DNA of 55,298 bases from Anaerolineales bacterium UBA1429 (GTDB lineage Bacteria; Chloroflexota; Anaerolineae; UBA1429), in contig DCTX01000089.1 of assembly GCA_002329325.1 (NCBI GenBank), positions 21,155-76,452 on the forward strand, written 5' to 3'. Position numbers and translations under genes: made by a program. Below the pieces are notes generated by a model, which saw only the letters and a program-made list of their open reading frames with translations, searched no databases and had not been told where the DNA came from. Shown piece after piece: positions 24,148 to 31,653 of this stretch; position 1 is the first letter of the stretch; each line of letters opens with the position of its first letter.

Positions 24148-24177
24148 TTGACAGCGAACCTCTCGCTTGGCTATGAT
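24148..24177 (+). promoter_or_regulatory. Promoter for the flavin reductase gene
   Basis: TTGACA (24148-24153), 18-bp spacer, TATGAT (24172-24177), about 60 bp before ATG 24237. Confidence 0.7.
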
Positions 24178-24236
24178 GCCGGCAAGACCAGACGCCGGGC
24201 CGCCCTTGGGCCCGCGCCACGCCAAGGAGGAACGGG

Positions 24237-24755
24237 ATGCAGCGCCCACCGGTACCTTACGATCACCAATTGAGCAAGACCCTCAGCACCCTGGTGCGCC
24301 CCGGGCTGTTGCTGGTGGGGACACGACCCTCCGGCGAATCCAACGTGATGACCATCGGCTGGGGCACCGTGGGCGTGGTCTGGGGCAAGCCCACGTTCGT
24401 GGTGTTGGTGCGCCCCTCTCGCCACACCTTCGGCTTTATCGAGGACTCCCACGAGTTCACGGTCAATGTGCCCGCCGCCGACATGCGCGAATGGGTGGGC
24501 GTCTGCGGCTCCAAGAGCGGGCGCGACCTGGACAAGTTCGCCGCCTATGGCATAGCCACCAGCCCGGGGCAGAACGTGCAGACCGCCACCATCGACGCCT
24601 GCCCCATGGTGTACGAGTGCCGCGTCGTCCACTGGAGCGACATGATCCCCGCCAACCTGGTTCCCGAGGCCGAGACCAGCTTCTACCGAGGCCAGGATTA
24701 CCACCGCATGTACTTTGGGCAGATTCTGGGGGCCTACGCCGCTTCTGACTACTGA
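24237..24755 (+). CDS. Flavin reductase-like FMN-binding split-barrel protein
   Basis: 172 residues, matching the flavoredoxin/flavin-reductase family. Typical elements: LLVGTRPSGESNVMTIGWGT at the first strands, KPTFVVLVRPSRHTFGFIED, and FTVNVPAADM followed by CGSKSGRDLDKFAAYGI. The conserved R-x-T and the GSKSGRD segment contact FMN in the family. These proteins bind FMN and act as flavin or electron-transfer proteins in the cytosol. Start ATG 24237 follows AAGGAGGAACGGG, an ideal ribosome site. Single gene with its own promoter and a hairpin after it. Confidence 0.88.
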   Translation: MQRPPVPYDHQLSKTLSTLVRPGLLLVGTRPSGESNVMTIGWGTVGVVWGKPTFVVLVRPSRHTFGFIEDSHEFTVNVPAADMREWVGVCGSKSGRDLDKFAAYGIATSPGQNVQTATIDACPMVYECRVVHWSDMIPANLVPEAETSFYRGQDYHRMYFGQILGAYAASDY

Positions 24756-24792
24756 GCAGCGGCGCGTCCCAGGGCCAGGAGCCGATCCACAG

Positions 24793-24827
24793 CCGAGTCC
24801 GCCTCTCGATTGGCGAGGCGGGCTCGG
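24793..24827 (+). terminator. Hairpin after the flavin reductase gene
   Basis: Arms 24793-24805 and 24815-24827 pair over 13 bp including one G-U; loop of 9 nt. It lies 38 bp after the stop and lacks a U-run. The remainder of the 368-bp gap 24756-25123 contains only the promoter at 25009 and no gene that I can support. Confidence 0.5.
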
Positions 24828-25008
24828 TGGCCGCTTGCGCCCTCGGCATCTCTGGCGCGAGATCGCGGCATTCCCCGCGCAAGCGCACCCGCCTGGTCTG
24901 CCGCCCCGCCGGGCATGGGGCGGCCAGAGCTGCGCTCGGCAGCACTACAGGCTTCACCACGGCACACCACAGGAATCCCTCAGGGCGCCAGGCAGCAATC
25001 AGGGCGCT

Positions 25009-25036
25009 TTGACACGCCCTGCCCCCTCGCTATAAT
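25009..25036 (+). promoter_or_regulatory. Full-consensus sigma-70 promoter for the pseudokinase gene
   Basis: Exact TTGACA (25009-25014), 16-bp spacer, exact TATAAT (25031-25036). Both hexamers are perfect, so basal expression should be strong. The leader to ATG 25124 is about 80 nt. Confidence 0.8.
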
Positions 25037-25123
25037 AGAGTTATCCACCGAGAGGGGTTCTCCCTGCTTTTCTCTGTGTTCATTCCTGCCGCGCACGCGT
25101 AGCGAGAGGCAGATACGGTATTT

Positions 25124-28100
25124 ATGGAACTAGCCAGGCAAGAGCGGCGCTGCCCCAAGTGCAATCAGCCCAATGATCTCGGCGCCACAGTGTGCTCCAC
25201 CTGTGGCGCCGAATTGATTCGACGCTGCCCTGTCTGCGGCACGGCTCGCCCCTGGTACATCGGTCGCTGCCCCCGCTGTGCGGCGGGCGCCGACGACGCC
25301 TCCCTCTTCACCGACCTCTTTCGCCGCGCCCGCACCGGCGTGCTGGCCGATCGCTACCGCATCCGGGATACCCTCCATTCGGGCCGCGTCACCACCGTTT
25401 ACCGGGCGACAGACCTGACCGACCCTGGCCGCACCTATGCCATCAAGGAGCTCTCGCCCCTGACCCTCATTCGCCCGGATGAGCGGCGCGAGGCCCAGAC
25501 CGCCCTGGCGCGGGCCGTGGAGCGATGGTCGCAGGTGGAGCATCCCGGGCTGGCCCGCGTGCTCGATCACCTGGAGGATCAGGAACGCCAGTACGTCGTA
25601 TTCGAGTTCGCCCCCGGCTGGAGCGGCGAGCGGATCATCACCGACCCCCAGGTGCGCGTGACGCCCGAGCTGGCCCGCAACTGGGGCGCCCAGCTTTGCG
25701 ACCTGCTGGCCTGCCTGCACAGCCTGCCCGAGCCGCTCTATGTCCCGTTCCTGGCGCCCTCGCACATCGTCATCGGGCCCGACGGGCGGCTGCGGCTGGT
25801 GGGCCTGGGCCTGGGGCGCACCTATAGCCCGGGGCTGTACGGCCCCCACGGCAGCATCACGGGCTATGCCGCGCCCGAGCTGGCGGAGCAGTTCCCCGAT
25901 CCTCTGACCGACGAGTTCGCCGTGGGGCGCCTGCTCTACGCCCTGTTGATCGACAGGCTGCTGGAGAAGGGGCTCGCGCGGCCCCTGCCCCTGCAGCAGG
26001 CCGTGCCCGAGGCGCCCGCTCAGCTCGTGCAGACCATCGCCCGGGCCGCCGGGCGGCGTCGCGAGCGCCGCTTCGCCAGCGCAGCCGACATGGGCGAGGC
26101 CCTGTGGGATGCGGTGCGCGGCGAGCTTCGCCCCATCGCCGATTGGTTCGAGCAGGCCCGGGTGGCGCCCGGCCAGGCATCTCGCCAGGCGACGCAGGTT
26201 TCGGCGGTGCGCGGCAGCATGGAGGACCTGGGCTTTGCCCGCGACCCGCGCTTCGGGCAGCCCCGCGAGGCGCCGCCTCCGGCGCCGGGCCCCCGGGAGC
26301 GGCCTCTGGCGCGGCTCTCGGTGCATCCCCACGAGTTCAGCCTGCGCGATCTGCCCGCCGAGGGGCGCAAGCGCCTGGTATTGACGGTGCGCAACACCGG
26401 AGAGGGCGATCTGACCTTCCGACTGGTGCGCTATGCCGATTGGCTGCACACCCCCGAGCGCGAGGTGACCCTGGCCCCGGGCAAGCAGGCGCGGGCCATC
26501 GTATCGCTGGATCCGGCGCGCCTGGCGGCCGGCCGCACGTACGAGCCGCGGGCCCTGGCGGTGGATTCCAGCGTGGGCCGCCAGTGGATCGCCATCCGCG
26601 CCGAGGTCACCACGGCGCCGGCTCTGCAGCTCGAACAGGACGTCCTCGATTTCGGGCGCGTGGAGGACGACGCCGAGCGCACCCTGCCGCTCATTGTCCG
26701 CAACGGCGGGCGCCAGCTCCTCACCGGCCAGTGCGTCGCCCAGACTCCTTGGCTGCAGGTGAACCCCACCGAGTTCCGGGTGGGTCCGGGCAACCAGATG
26801 CAGCTCGATGTGCGCCTGTCGCCCGGCAAGCTCCCGGACGGCCCTCAGCGCGCCCATGAGGCCCTCTTGCTGGATAGCAACGGCGGGCAGGCGCGGATCG
26901 GGGCACAGGCCTGGCGGCCCAGGGCGCGGCTGGAGCTGGAGGCGGCCCGGCTGGACTTTGGCCATGTGGCCTCGGGCGACGTGGTCGAGCGCACGCTGCG
27001 CCTGAGCAACACCGGGGATGGCCTCCTGCAGGGCGTCGCCCGCAGCCTGATCCCGTGGGTGCAGGCCTATCCTGAGCGCTGGGCGTGCGAGCCCGGCGAG
27101 GCCGTGCAGCTCCGCATCGTGTGCGATTGCGCAGGCATGGCCGATGGCCCCATCCACGTCCCCCAGGCGTTGCGTTTGCAGACCAATGGCGGCAACGCCT
27201 CGCTGTCCCTCGAGATCCACGTTAGCGCGCCCCGCATGGTGATCGAGACGCCGCTGCTGGATCTGGGGCGCGTGATGCGCGGTGAGCAAGCGCGTGAGGA
27301 CCTGGTGCTCCACAACGCCGGCTCGGCCCCGCTGGAGGCGCTGGTGCAGCCGGCCGTGCCCTGGCTGGCCGCCTCCGAGGAGAGCGTCGCCTGCCCTCCA
27401 GGCCAGAGCCGCCGCATCTCTTTGGTCGCCGACACCAGCTCCTTTGAGCGCGGCATCCATCTAGAAGTGCCCGCGGCGCTGCGCATCGCGGCAGGCTCGG
27501 ACGTGCAGACCATCGCAGCCCGCCTTGTGGTGATCCAGCCCGCCCTGCGCATCGAGCCGGAGCAGGTGGATTTCGGCTATGTGGATCCCGCCGAGCCGGC
27601 CCGACAGAGCGTGACGCTGCACAACGACGGCACGGGCGCCCTGGCTTGGCATGCCCAGACCGATGCCGAATGGGTCGAGATCGCTCCCGCTACGGGCGTC
27701 TGCCCGGAAGGAGGCCAGGTGACCATCGCTCTGGCCGCCTACGCCCTGGCCCTGGAGGCCGACAAGAGCGAGGCCACCGCCACCCTGGCCATAAGCAGCG
27801 ATGGCGGCCGCGTCAAGCTGCCCCTGCGCATCGCCCTGGCGGCGCCTCGCCTGGAGGTGGACCGTACCTTTGTGGACCTGGGCGTCAGCGTCAACCTCCG
27901 AGAGGTGGCCGGAAGCATTCGCGTGTTCAATCGGGGCCTCGGGCTCTTGCGTGGCACCGTGAAATCGGATAGACTGTGGTTGGTGATCGATCGTGCATCG
28001 TTCGAATGTGAGATGGGCCGCTCTGTCGAGCTGGGCATCCACACCGACATGGACGAGTTCCCCGAGTTGGTCAACGAGGATCGGGGGGCGATCCAGATCG

Positions 28101-28453
28101 AAAGCAATGGGGGGGATCTGGAGATTGACACCCGGCTGCAAACGGAGATGGTCGCCGAGTTGGCCGAGCCGGAGCCGGTGACCATGAGTGCGGCAGAGGA
28201 TGGCCACCCGCCACAAGGGAGGCTGACCTTGCGCAACATCGGGATGGCGACGGCCCGCGTGGAGCTGGAGCCTGCCGTACCCGAGCTGACCATGTCGCGT
28301 GAGCAGTTGGAGGTCAAACCCGGCAAGAGCGTACGGGTGACGCTCCGATGGCAGGGCATCCAGCCGCCACTGACTACCGAGACGACGATTCGGGTTCGTT
28401 CGGGCGAGACGATGCTGCACGTGCCGATCTTCTTGCCCACGGGTCGACGCTAG
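25124..28453 (+). CDS. Zinc-ribbon / pseudokinase / multi-Ig-like (ASH-type) repeat protein
   Basis: 1109 residues with three regions. Residues 1-55: four Cys pairs (C10/C13, C24/C27, C35/C38, C49/C52), two zinc ribbons. Residues about 75-325: a Ser/Thr-kinase-like fold with the VAIK-type Lys108 (YAIKEL) and an APE-like AAPEL, but the HRD-x-K-x-x-N loop is replaced (YVPFLAPSHIVI) and the DFG is replaced by GLG, so catalysis is unlikely. Residues about 390-1105: six clear and one degenerate ~100-residue beta repeats, each beginning like L-x-L-x-x-x-x-x-DFG-x-V, then V-x-NTG-x-x-x-L and PWL, as in ASH/HYDIN-type or DUF1573-like domains. No signal peptide or membrane span. Probably a cytosolic scaffold that binds ligand or partner proteins. 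The c-di-AMP receptor gene follows by 55 bp. Confidence 0.8.
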   Translation: MELARQERRCPKCNQPNDLGATVCSTCGAELIRRCPVCGTARPWYIGRCPRCAAGADDASLFTDLFRRARTGVLADRYRIRDTLHSGRVTTVYRATDLTDPGRTYAIKELSPLTLIRPDERREAQTALARAVERWSQVEHPGLARVLDHLEDQERQYVVFEFAPGWSGERIITDPQVRVTPELARNWGAQLCDLLACLHSLPEPLYVPFLAPSHIVIGPDGRLRLVGLGLGRTYSPGLYGPHGSITGYAAPELAEQFPDPLTDEFAVGRLLYALLIDRLLEKGLARPLPLQQAVPEAPAQLVQTIARAAGRRRERRFASAADMGEALWDAVRGELRPIADWFEQARVAPGQASRQATQVSAVRGSMEDLGFARDPRFGQPREAPPPAPGPRERPLARLSVHPHEFSLRDLPAEGRKRLVLTVRNTGEGDLTFRLVRYADWLHTPEREVTLAPGKQARAIVSLDPARLAAGRTYEPRALAVDSSVGRQWIAIRAEVTTAPALQLEQDVLDFGRVEDDAERTLPLIVRNGGRQLLTGQCVAQTPWLQVNPTEFRVGPGNQMQLDVRLSPGKLPDGPQRAHEALLLDSNGGQARIGAQAWRPRARLELEAARLDFGHVASGDVVERTLRLSNTGDGLLQGVARSLIPWVQAYPERWACEPGEAVQLRIVCDCAGMADGPIHVPQALRLQTNGGNASLSLEIHVSAPRMVIETPLLDLGRVMRGEQAREDLVLHNAGSAPLEALVQPAVPWLAASEESVACPPGQSRRISLVADTSSFERGIHLEVPAALRIAAGSDVQTIAARLVVIQPALRIEPEQVDFGYVDPAEPARQSVTLHNDGTGALAWHAQTDAEWVEIAPATGVCPEGGQVTIALAAYALALEADKSEATATLAISSDGGRVKLPLRIALAAPRLEVDRTFVDLGVSVNLREVAGSIRVFNRGLGLLRGTVKSDRLWLVIDRASFECEMGRSVELGIHTDMDEFPELVNEDRGAIQIESNGGDLEIDTRLQTEMVAELAEPEPVTMSAAEDGHPPQGRLTLRNIGMATARVELEPAVPELTMSREQLEVKPGKSVRVTLRWQGIQPPLTTETTIRVRSGETMLHVPIFLPTGRR

Positions 28454-28508
28454 CAACTTTGTCAGGGCGCCGGGTTCACCCATACCCGAGAAGACGAGGT
28501 GAAGGGCA

Positions 28509-28796
28509 ATGAAGTTGTTGATGGCGATTGTCCGCGATGACTATGCCGCCGACGTGAACTATGCGCTGACCAACGAGGGGTTCAGCTCAACCCGCATTAG
28601 CACCACCGGAGGTTTCTGGCGTCGAGGCAACGTCACCTTTCTCATCGGCGTAGAGGACGACCAAGTGGAAAAGGCCCTGGGCATCATCGATGCCAGCGCC
28701 GGGCCCGAGATCGAGGTCAGAACCGCGCCGGAGACCCATCCACCCCATCGGGCCACGGTGTTCGTGCTCGATACCGATGCCTTTGCGCGATACTGA
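28509..28796 (+). CDS. Cyclic-di-AMP receptor, PII-like (DarA/PstA/CdaR family)
   Basis: 95 residues, slightly shorter than the usual ~109. Signature: MKLLMAIVRDDYAADVNYAL, then FSSTRISTTGGFWRRGNVTF and LIGVEDDQVEKALGII, matching the family's L-STTGGF-x-x-x-GN-x-TF-x-IGVED core that forms the c-di-AMP site at trimer interfaces. These proteins bind c-di-AMP; downstream targets are mostly unknown. ATG 28509 follows GACGAGGTGAAGGGCA. It is probably co-transcribed with the pseudokinase gene and ends at a hairpin. Confidence 0.93.
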   Translation: MKLLMAIVRDDYAADVNYALTNEGFSSTRISTTGGFWRRGNVTFLIGVEDDQVEKALGIIDASAGPEIEVRTAPETHPPHRATVFVLDTDAFARY

Positions 28797-28801
28797 TAGA
28801 A

Positions 28802-28829
28802 GCGCCGGCTGACTCTCGTCAGCCGGCGC
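28802..28829 (+). terminator. Hairpin ending the pseudokinase/c-di-AMP receptor operon
   Basis: Perfect 11-bp stem (28802-28812 against 28819-28829), loop CTCTCG, 5 bp after the stop, followed by GTTCGCTTCT. It may also serve the convergent LarA-like gene. Confidence 0.65.
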
Positions 28830-28855
28830 GTTCGCTTCTGGGCGGCAGCGAGCGA

Positions 28856-30151
28856 CTAGGCGAAGGGTGATAGCCAGCGACCATCGGCGTCAAAGGGCAA
28901 AGGCGCCAGATCGCCCACGACCTCCAGATCGCTCTGCTTCTGCACATCGGGCAGGAGCGCCTCAGAGACCAGCAGATACTCCAGATGGAGCGTATCACGC
29001 ACCGCCACGATGCGTAGCGCCTCCGTCGCCGTCGCGCGCTCTCGGAACGACGCCGCCTCGATCGCCTCACGATCGGTCTCGTATGGCAGGGGGATCTTGC
29101 CTCGCTCCATGTTGCCCGAGGTCAGGATGTTGGCCCGCAGCGAGGGCCAGTCGATCTGATCCACCAGCCGCTGCGTTGTAAAGTCCGCCAGGCCCACGCC
29201 CAGGGCGTTGCCATGGCTGACGGGCGTCACATCCAGCACCACCAGCGAGCGAATGTCCGGCGCTTCGGGCCACTCGGGCTCGCCGATGATGCGCTTGCGC
29301 CCGATGACATAGCAGTCCATCCCCGTGCCGCTGATCTCCTTGCCCAAATACTCCACGATGCCGATATCCACCTGCCGGAACGGTATCTTGGGGCAGAGGG
29401 CCTTGGCCCGCACCAACAGGGCCGGCTCGCGCGCCACGATCTCCTCCGGGCGCAGGCCGTGCAGCTCGGCCACGCCGCCTCGCGCATTCTCCACCAGCCC
29501 CAGGCCCGCCAGGATCGGCGCCCGGGCAAAGATACAGGCCGCCACCTCTGGGATATAGCGGCGCAGGCCGTCGGAGCCGTGGTGATGCACCGCCACGGCC
29601 TGGCGGTGTTTGCCCATGCCGATCACCGCCATCTTGCACAGGCCGCTCTCGATGTCGCCATCAAAGTTGGTGTGTTTCTTGATGCGGTTGACCATGATGA
29701 TGCCCTTGGCCCTGGCGGCGTTGGCATCCAGGTACACCGGCAGGCCGGAAGGCGATTCGCCCAGTTGCACCACGGCCATGTCGCTGCGGATGGGCGCGCC
29801 CATGGTGCCCTCGTCGATGCCCAGCCCCTCCAACAGGCTGCGCTGGCCCTCGGCCGTGCCGCCGCCGTGGCTGCCCATGGCCGGGAAGATAAAGGGTTGG
29901 CCCCCACGCACGCGCACCTCGTTGACGATCGCCTTGATCACGGCCGGCATGGCGGCGATGCCCCGGCTGCCCGCCGTGATGGCGATCTCATCGCCCGGGG
30001 CGATGCGCTCCAGCGCGCCCGCCGCTTCGAGCTGGGCGTGCACCTCCGCGGCCAGGTCCTCGACCTGGGGCTGTCGCCAAAGCTGTCGCACCTTGACCAT
30101 GCGCACCTGCTCCAGGCTCCTGCGCGGCTCGATCACTCCTTGTTGCGTCAT
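28856..30151 (-). CDS. LarA-family (DUF2088) protein, nickel-pincer racemase-like
   Basis: 431 residues, usual LarA length. Typical stretches: ITAGSRGIAAMPAVIKAI, FPAMGSHGGGTAEGQRSLL (His of the SHGG motif), MVNRIKKHTNFDGDIESGL, and GMGKHRQAVAVHHHG. In LarA these histidines and a lysine hold the nickel-pincer nucleotide used for racemisation or epimerisation of 2-hydroxy acids. Many family members act on other 2-hydroxyacids, and no LarB/C/E cofactor genes are in this window, so substrate and activity are open. ATG 30151 follows AAAGG. The C-terminus (residues about 300-431) is the family's second domain. Confidence 0.82.
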   Translation of the reverse strand: MTQQGVIEPRRSLEQVRMVKVRQLWRQPQVEDLAAEVHAQLEAAGALERIAPGDEIAITAGSRGIAAMPAVIKAIVNEVRVRGGQPFIFPAMGSHGGGTAEGQRSLLEGLGIDEGTMGAPIRSDMAVVQLGESPSGLPVYLDANAARAKGIIMVNRIKKHTNFDGDIESGLCKMAVIGMGKHRQAVAVHHHGSDGLRRYIPEVAACIFARAPILAGLGLVENARGGVAELHGLRPEEIVAREPALLVRAKALCPKIPFRQVDIGIVEYLGKEISGTGMDCYVIGRKRIIGEPEWPEAPDIRSLVVLDVTPVSHGNALGVGLADFTTQRLVDQIDWPSLRANILTSGNMERGKIPLPYETDREAIEAASFRERATATEALRIVAVRDTLHLEYLLVSEALLPDVQKQSDLEVVGDLAPLPFDADGRWLSPFA

Positions 30152-30191
30152 CTGGCCTTTCTTCCTCGCGTTGATACTCGGATCGGCGCTG

Positions 30192-30220
30192 ACGATACCC
30201 CACCCGCCCCACAGCGTCAA
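30192..30220 (-). promoter_or_regulatory. Promoter for the LarA-family gene
   Basis: Minus strand: TTGACG (30220-30215), 17-bp spacer, TATCGT (30197-30192), about 40 bp before ATG 30151. Confidence 0.55.
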
Positions 30221-30257
30221 AATGCCATCCAAGGCCCGCCGGAGGGCACAGGGATCG

Positions 30258-31454
30258 CTACCACTCTACCTGGGCGCGCTCGGCCAACACCCGCTGGTAC
30301 ACGTCCAGGGTCTGCCCAGCGATCACATCCCAGTTGTAGACCGTCCTGACCTTCTCCAGGGCATTGGCCACCCGCATGGCGGCCCACTCCGGGTGCTGCA
30401 ACGTGTGCACAATGCCCCAGGCGCACGAGGCCGCATCCCCTGGATAGATGGTGATGCCCGTCTCGCCGTGCTGCACCACCTCGCGTAGCCCGCCCACCTC
30501 CGAGGCCACCACGGGGGCCCGGGCGGCCATCGCCTCCAGCGCCACGATCCCAAAGGGCTCGTACAGGCTGGGGAAGACGGCGCAATCGGCCACGGTAAAG
30601 AGGCGGTTGCGGTCCTCGTCGGAGATAAAGCCCAGCAGCGACACCTTGTGCTCCAGGTGCAGCCGCGAGACCAGGGCGCGCATGGCGTCCAGCTCGGGGC
30701 CCCGGCCGGCGATGATGAACTTGGCGTCGGGGACATGAGCCAGCACCTGCGGCACCGACTGGATCAGCGTCTCGATCCCCTTTTCGCGGACGATGCGGCC
30801 CACGTGAAAGACGATCTTCTCGTGGGGCATGGCGTACTGCCGCCGGAACTCGGCCAGATCCTCTCCCTCCAGCGAGTCAAAGGCCGCCGGGTTGACGCCG
30901 TTGGGGATCACGTCCAGCTTGTCCTCGGGCGTCTGAAAGTAGTTGTGGACCTCGTTCACCATGTACTGCGTGCACACGATCACCCGCCACGCCTCAAAGG
31001 TCATCTCCCACTCGGTGTGGTGGATACGCTGGGATTGCGGGCCGGAGAGAAAGCCGCGCCCGCGCCCGCGCTCGGTGGCGTGCACGGTGGCCACCATCGG
31101 CAGCCGATAGGTGTGCTTGAGCTCCCGCGCGACGAAGGCCGTCAGCCAATCGTGGTTGTGGATCAGATCAAAGGGGCCCTGCTCCTCGATCAGGGTCCGG
31201 CAGTAGCTCGCTAGCACCTGGTTGGTCTGCCACACCTCGCCGTAGAAATCGCCAGAGCCAAAGGTCGAGATCGGCACCCGGTGAGCCGAGAGGCGGCCGT
31301 GCTGCTCCTCCGACTCGCCCCCCTGGCGCATGGGAGTCACCACATGCATCTCCAGGTCTCGGCGAGCCAAGGCAGGCGCCAGGTCGGCTACATGCTGGCC
31401 CAGGCCGCCGACGATGTGCGGGGGGTACTCCCAACTGAGTGTCAAGACGCGCAT
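30258..31454 (-). CDS. GT4-family glycosyltransferase (glycogen synthase-like)
   Basis: 398 residues, GT-B fold. The N-terminal domain starts RVLTLSWEYPPHIVGGLGQH, the glycogen/starch-synthase-type GGL loop, and has DLIHNHDWLTA. The C-terminal domain has VFHVGRIVREKGIETLI, FIIAGRGPELDAM and the nucleotide-sugar motif PSLYEPFGIVALEAMA (E-x7-E). It transfers a sugar from a nucleotide sugar; candidates are alpha-glucan, maltose-1-phosphate-type or lipid-glycan synthesis. ATG 31454 follows AGGAGGAG. It diverges from the GH36-like gene at 31654, with back-to-back promoters, hinting at a shared carbohydrate theme. Confidence 0.88.
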   Translation of the reverse strand: MRVLTLSWEYPPHIVGGLGQHVADLAPALARRDLEMHVVTPMRQGGESEEQHGRLSAHRVPISTFGSGDFYGEVWQTNQVLASYCRTLIEEQGPFDLIHNHDWLTAFVARELKHTYRLPMVATVHATERGRGRGFLSGPQSQRIHHTEWEMTFEAWRVIVCTQYMVNEVHNYFQTPEDKLDVIPNGVNPAAFDSLEGEDLAEFRRQYAMPHEKIVFHVGRIVREKGIETLIQSVPQVLAHVPDAKFIIAGRGPELDAMRALVSRLHLEHKVSLLGFISDEDRNRLFTVADCAVFPSLYEPFGIVALEAMAARAPVVASEVGGLREVVQHGETGITIYPGDAASCAWGIVHTLQHPEWAAMRVANALEKVRTVYNWDVIAGQTLDVYQRVLAERAQVEW

Positions 31455-31493
31455 GGCGCTCCTCCTCTGCAGCTCCATCCTGTGTCTGGCGGC

Positions 31494-31522
31494 ATTATAC
31501 CAACGCACCCGCGCGCGGACAA
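31494..31522 (-). promoter_or_regulatory. Promoter for the GT4 gene
   Basis: Minus strand: TTGTCC (31522-31517), 17-bp spacer, exact TATAAT (31499-31494). Confidence 0.6.
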
Positions 31523-31549
31523 CGAGTGGCGCCCATCGCCTGCCCGTGC

Positions 31550-31578
31550 TTTACACATGGGCGCCAAAGGGCCATAAT
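31550..31578 (+). promoter_or_regulatory. Promoter for the GH36-like operon
   Basis: TTTACA (31550-31555), 17-bp spacer, CATAAT (31573-31578); divergent from and close to the GT4 promoter. TSS would be near 31585. Confidence 0.55.
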
Positions 31579-31653
31579 ACGGGCATTGTCGGGTGGCTCT
31601 CGCCGAGGGCGCGGGCCATGCCGGAGTGTGCCAACGCCATCTTGGGAGCGAGC

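Noticed and set aside
25130..27460. 776-codon minus-strand frame
   Set aside because: Antisense shadow of the pseudokinase/Ig-repeat gene; high GC gives long stop-free frames.
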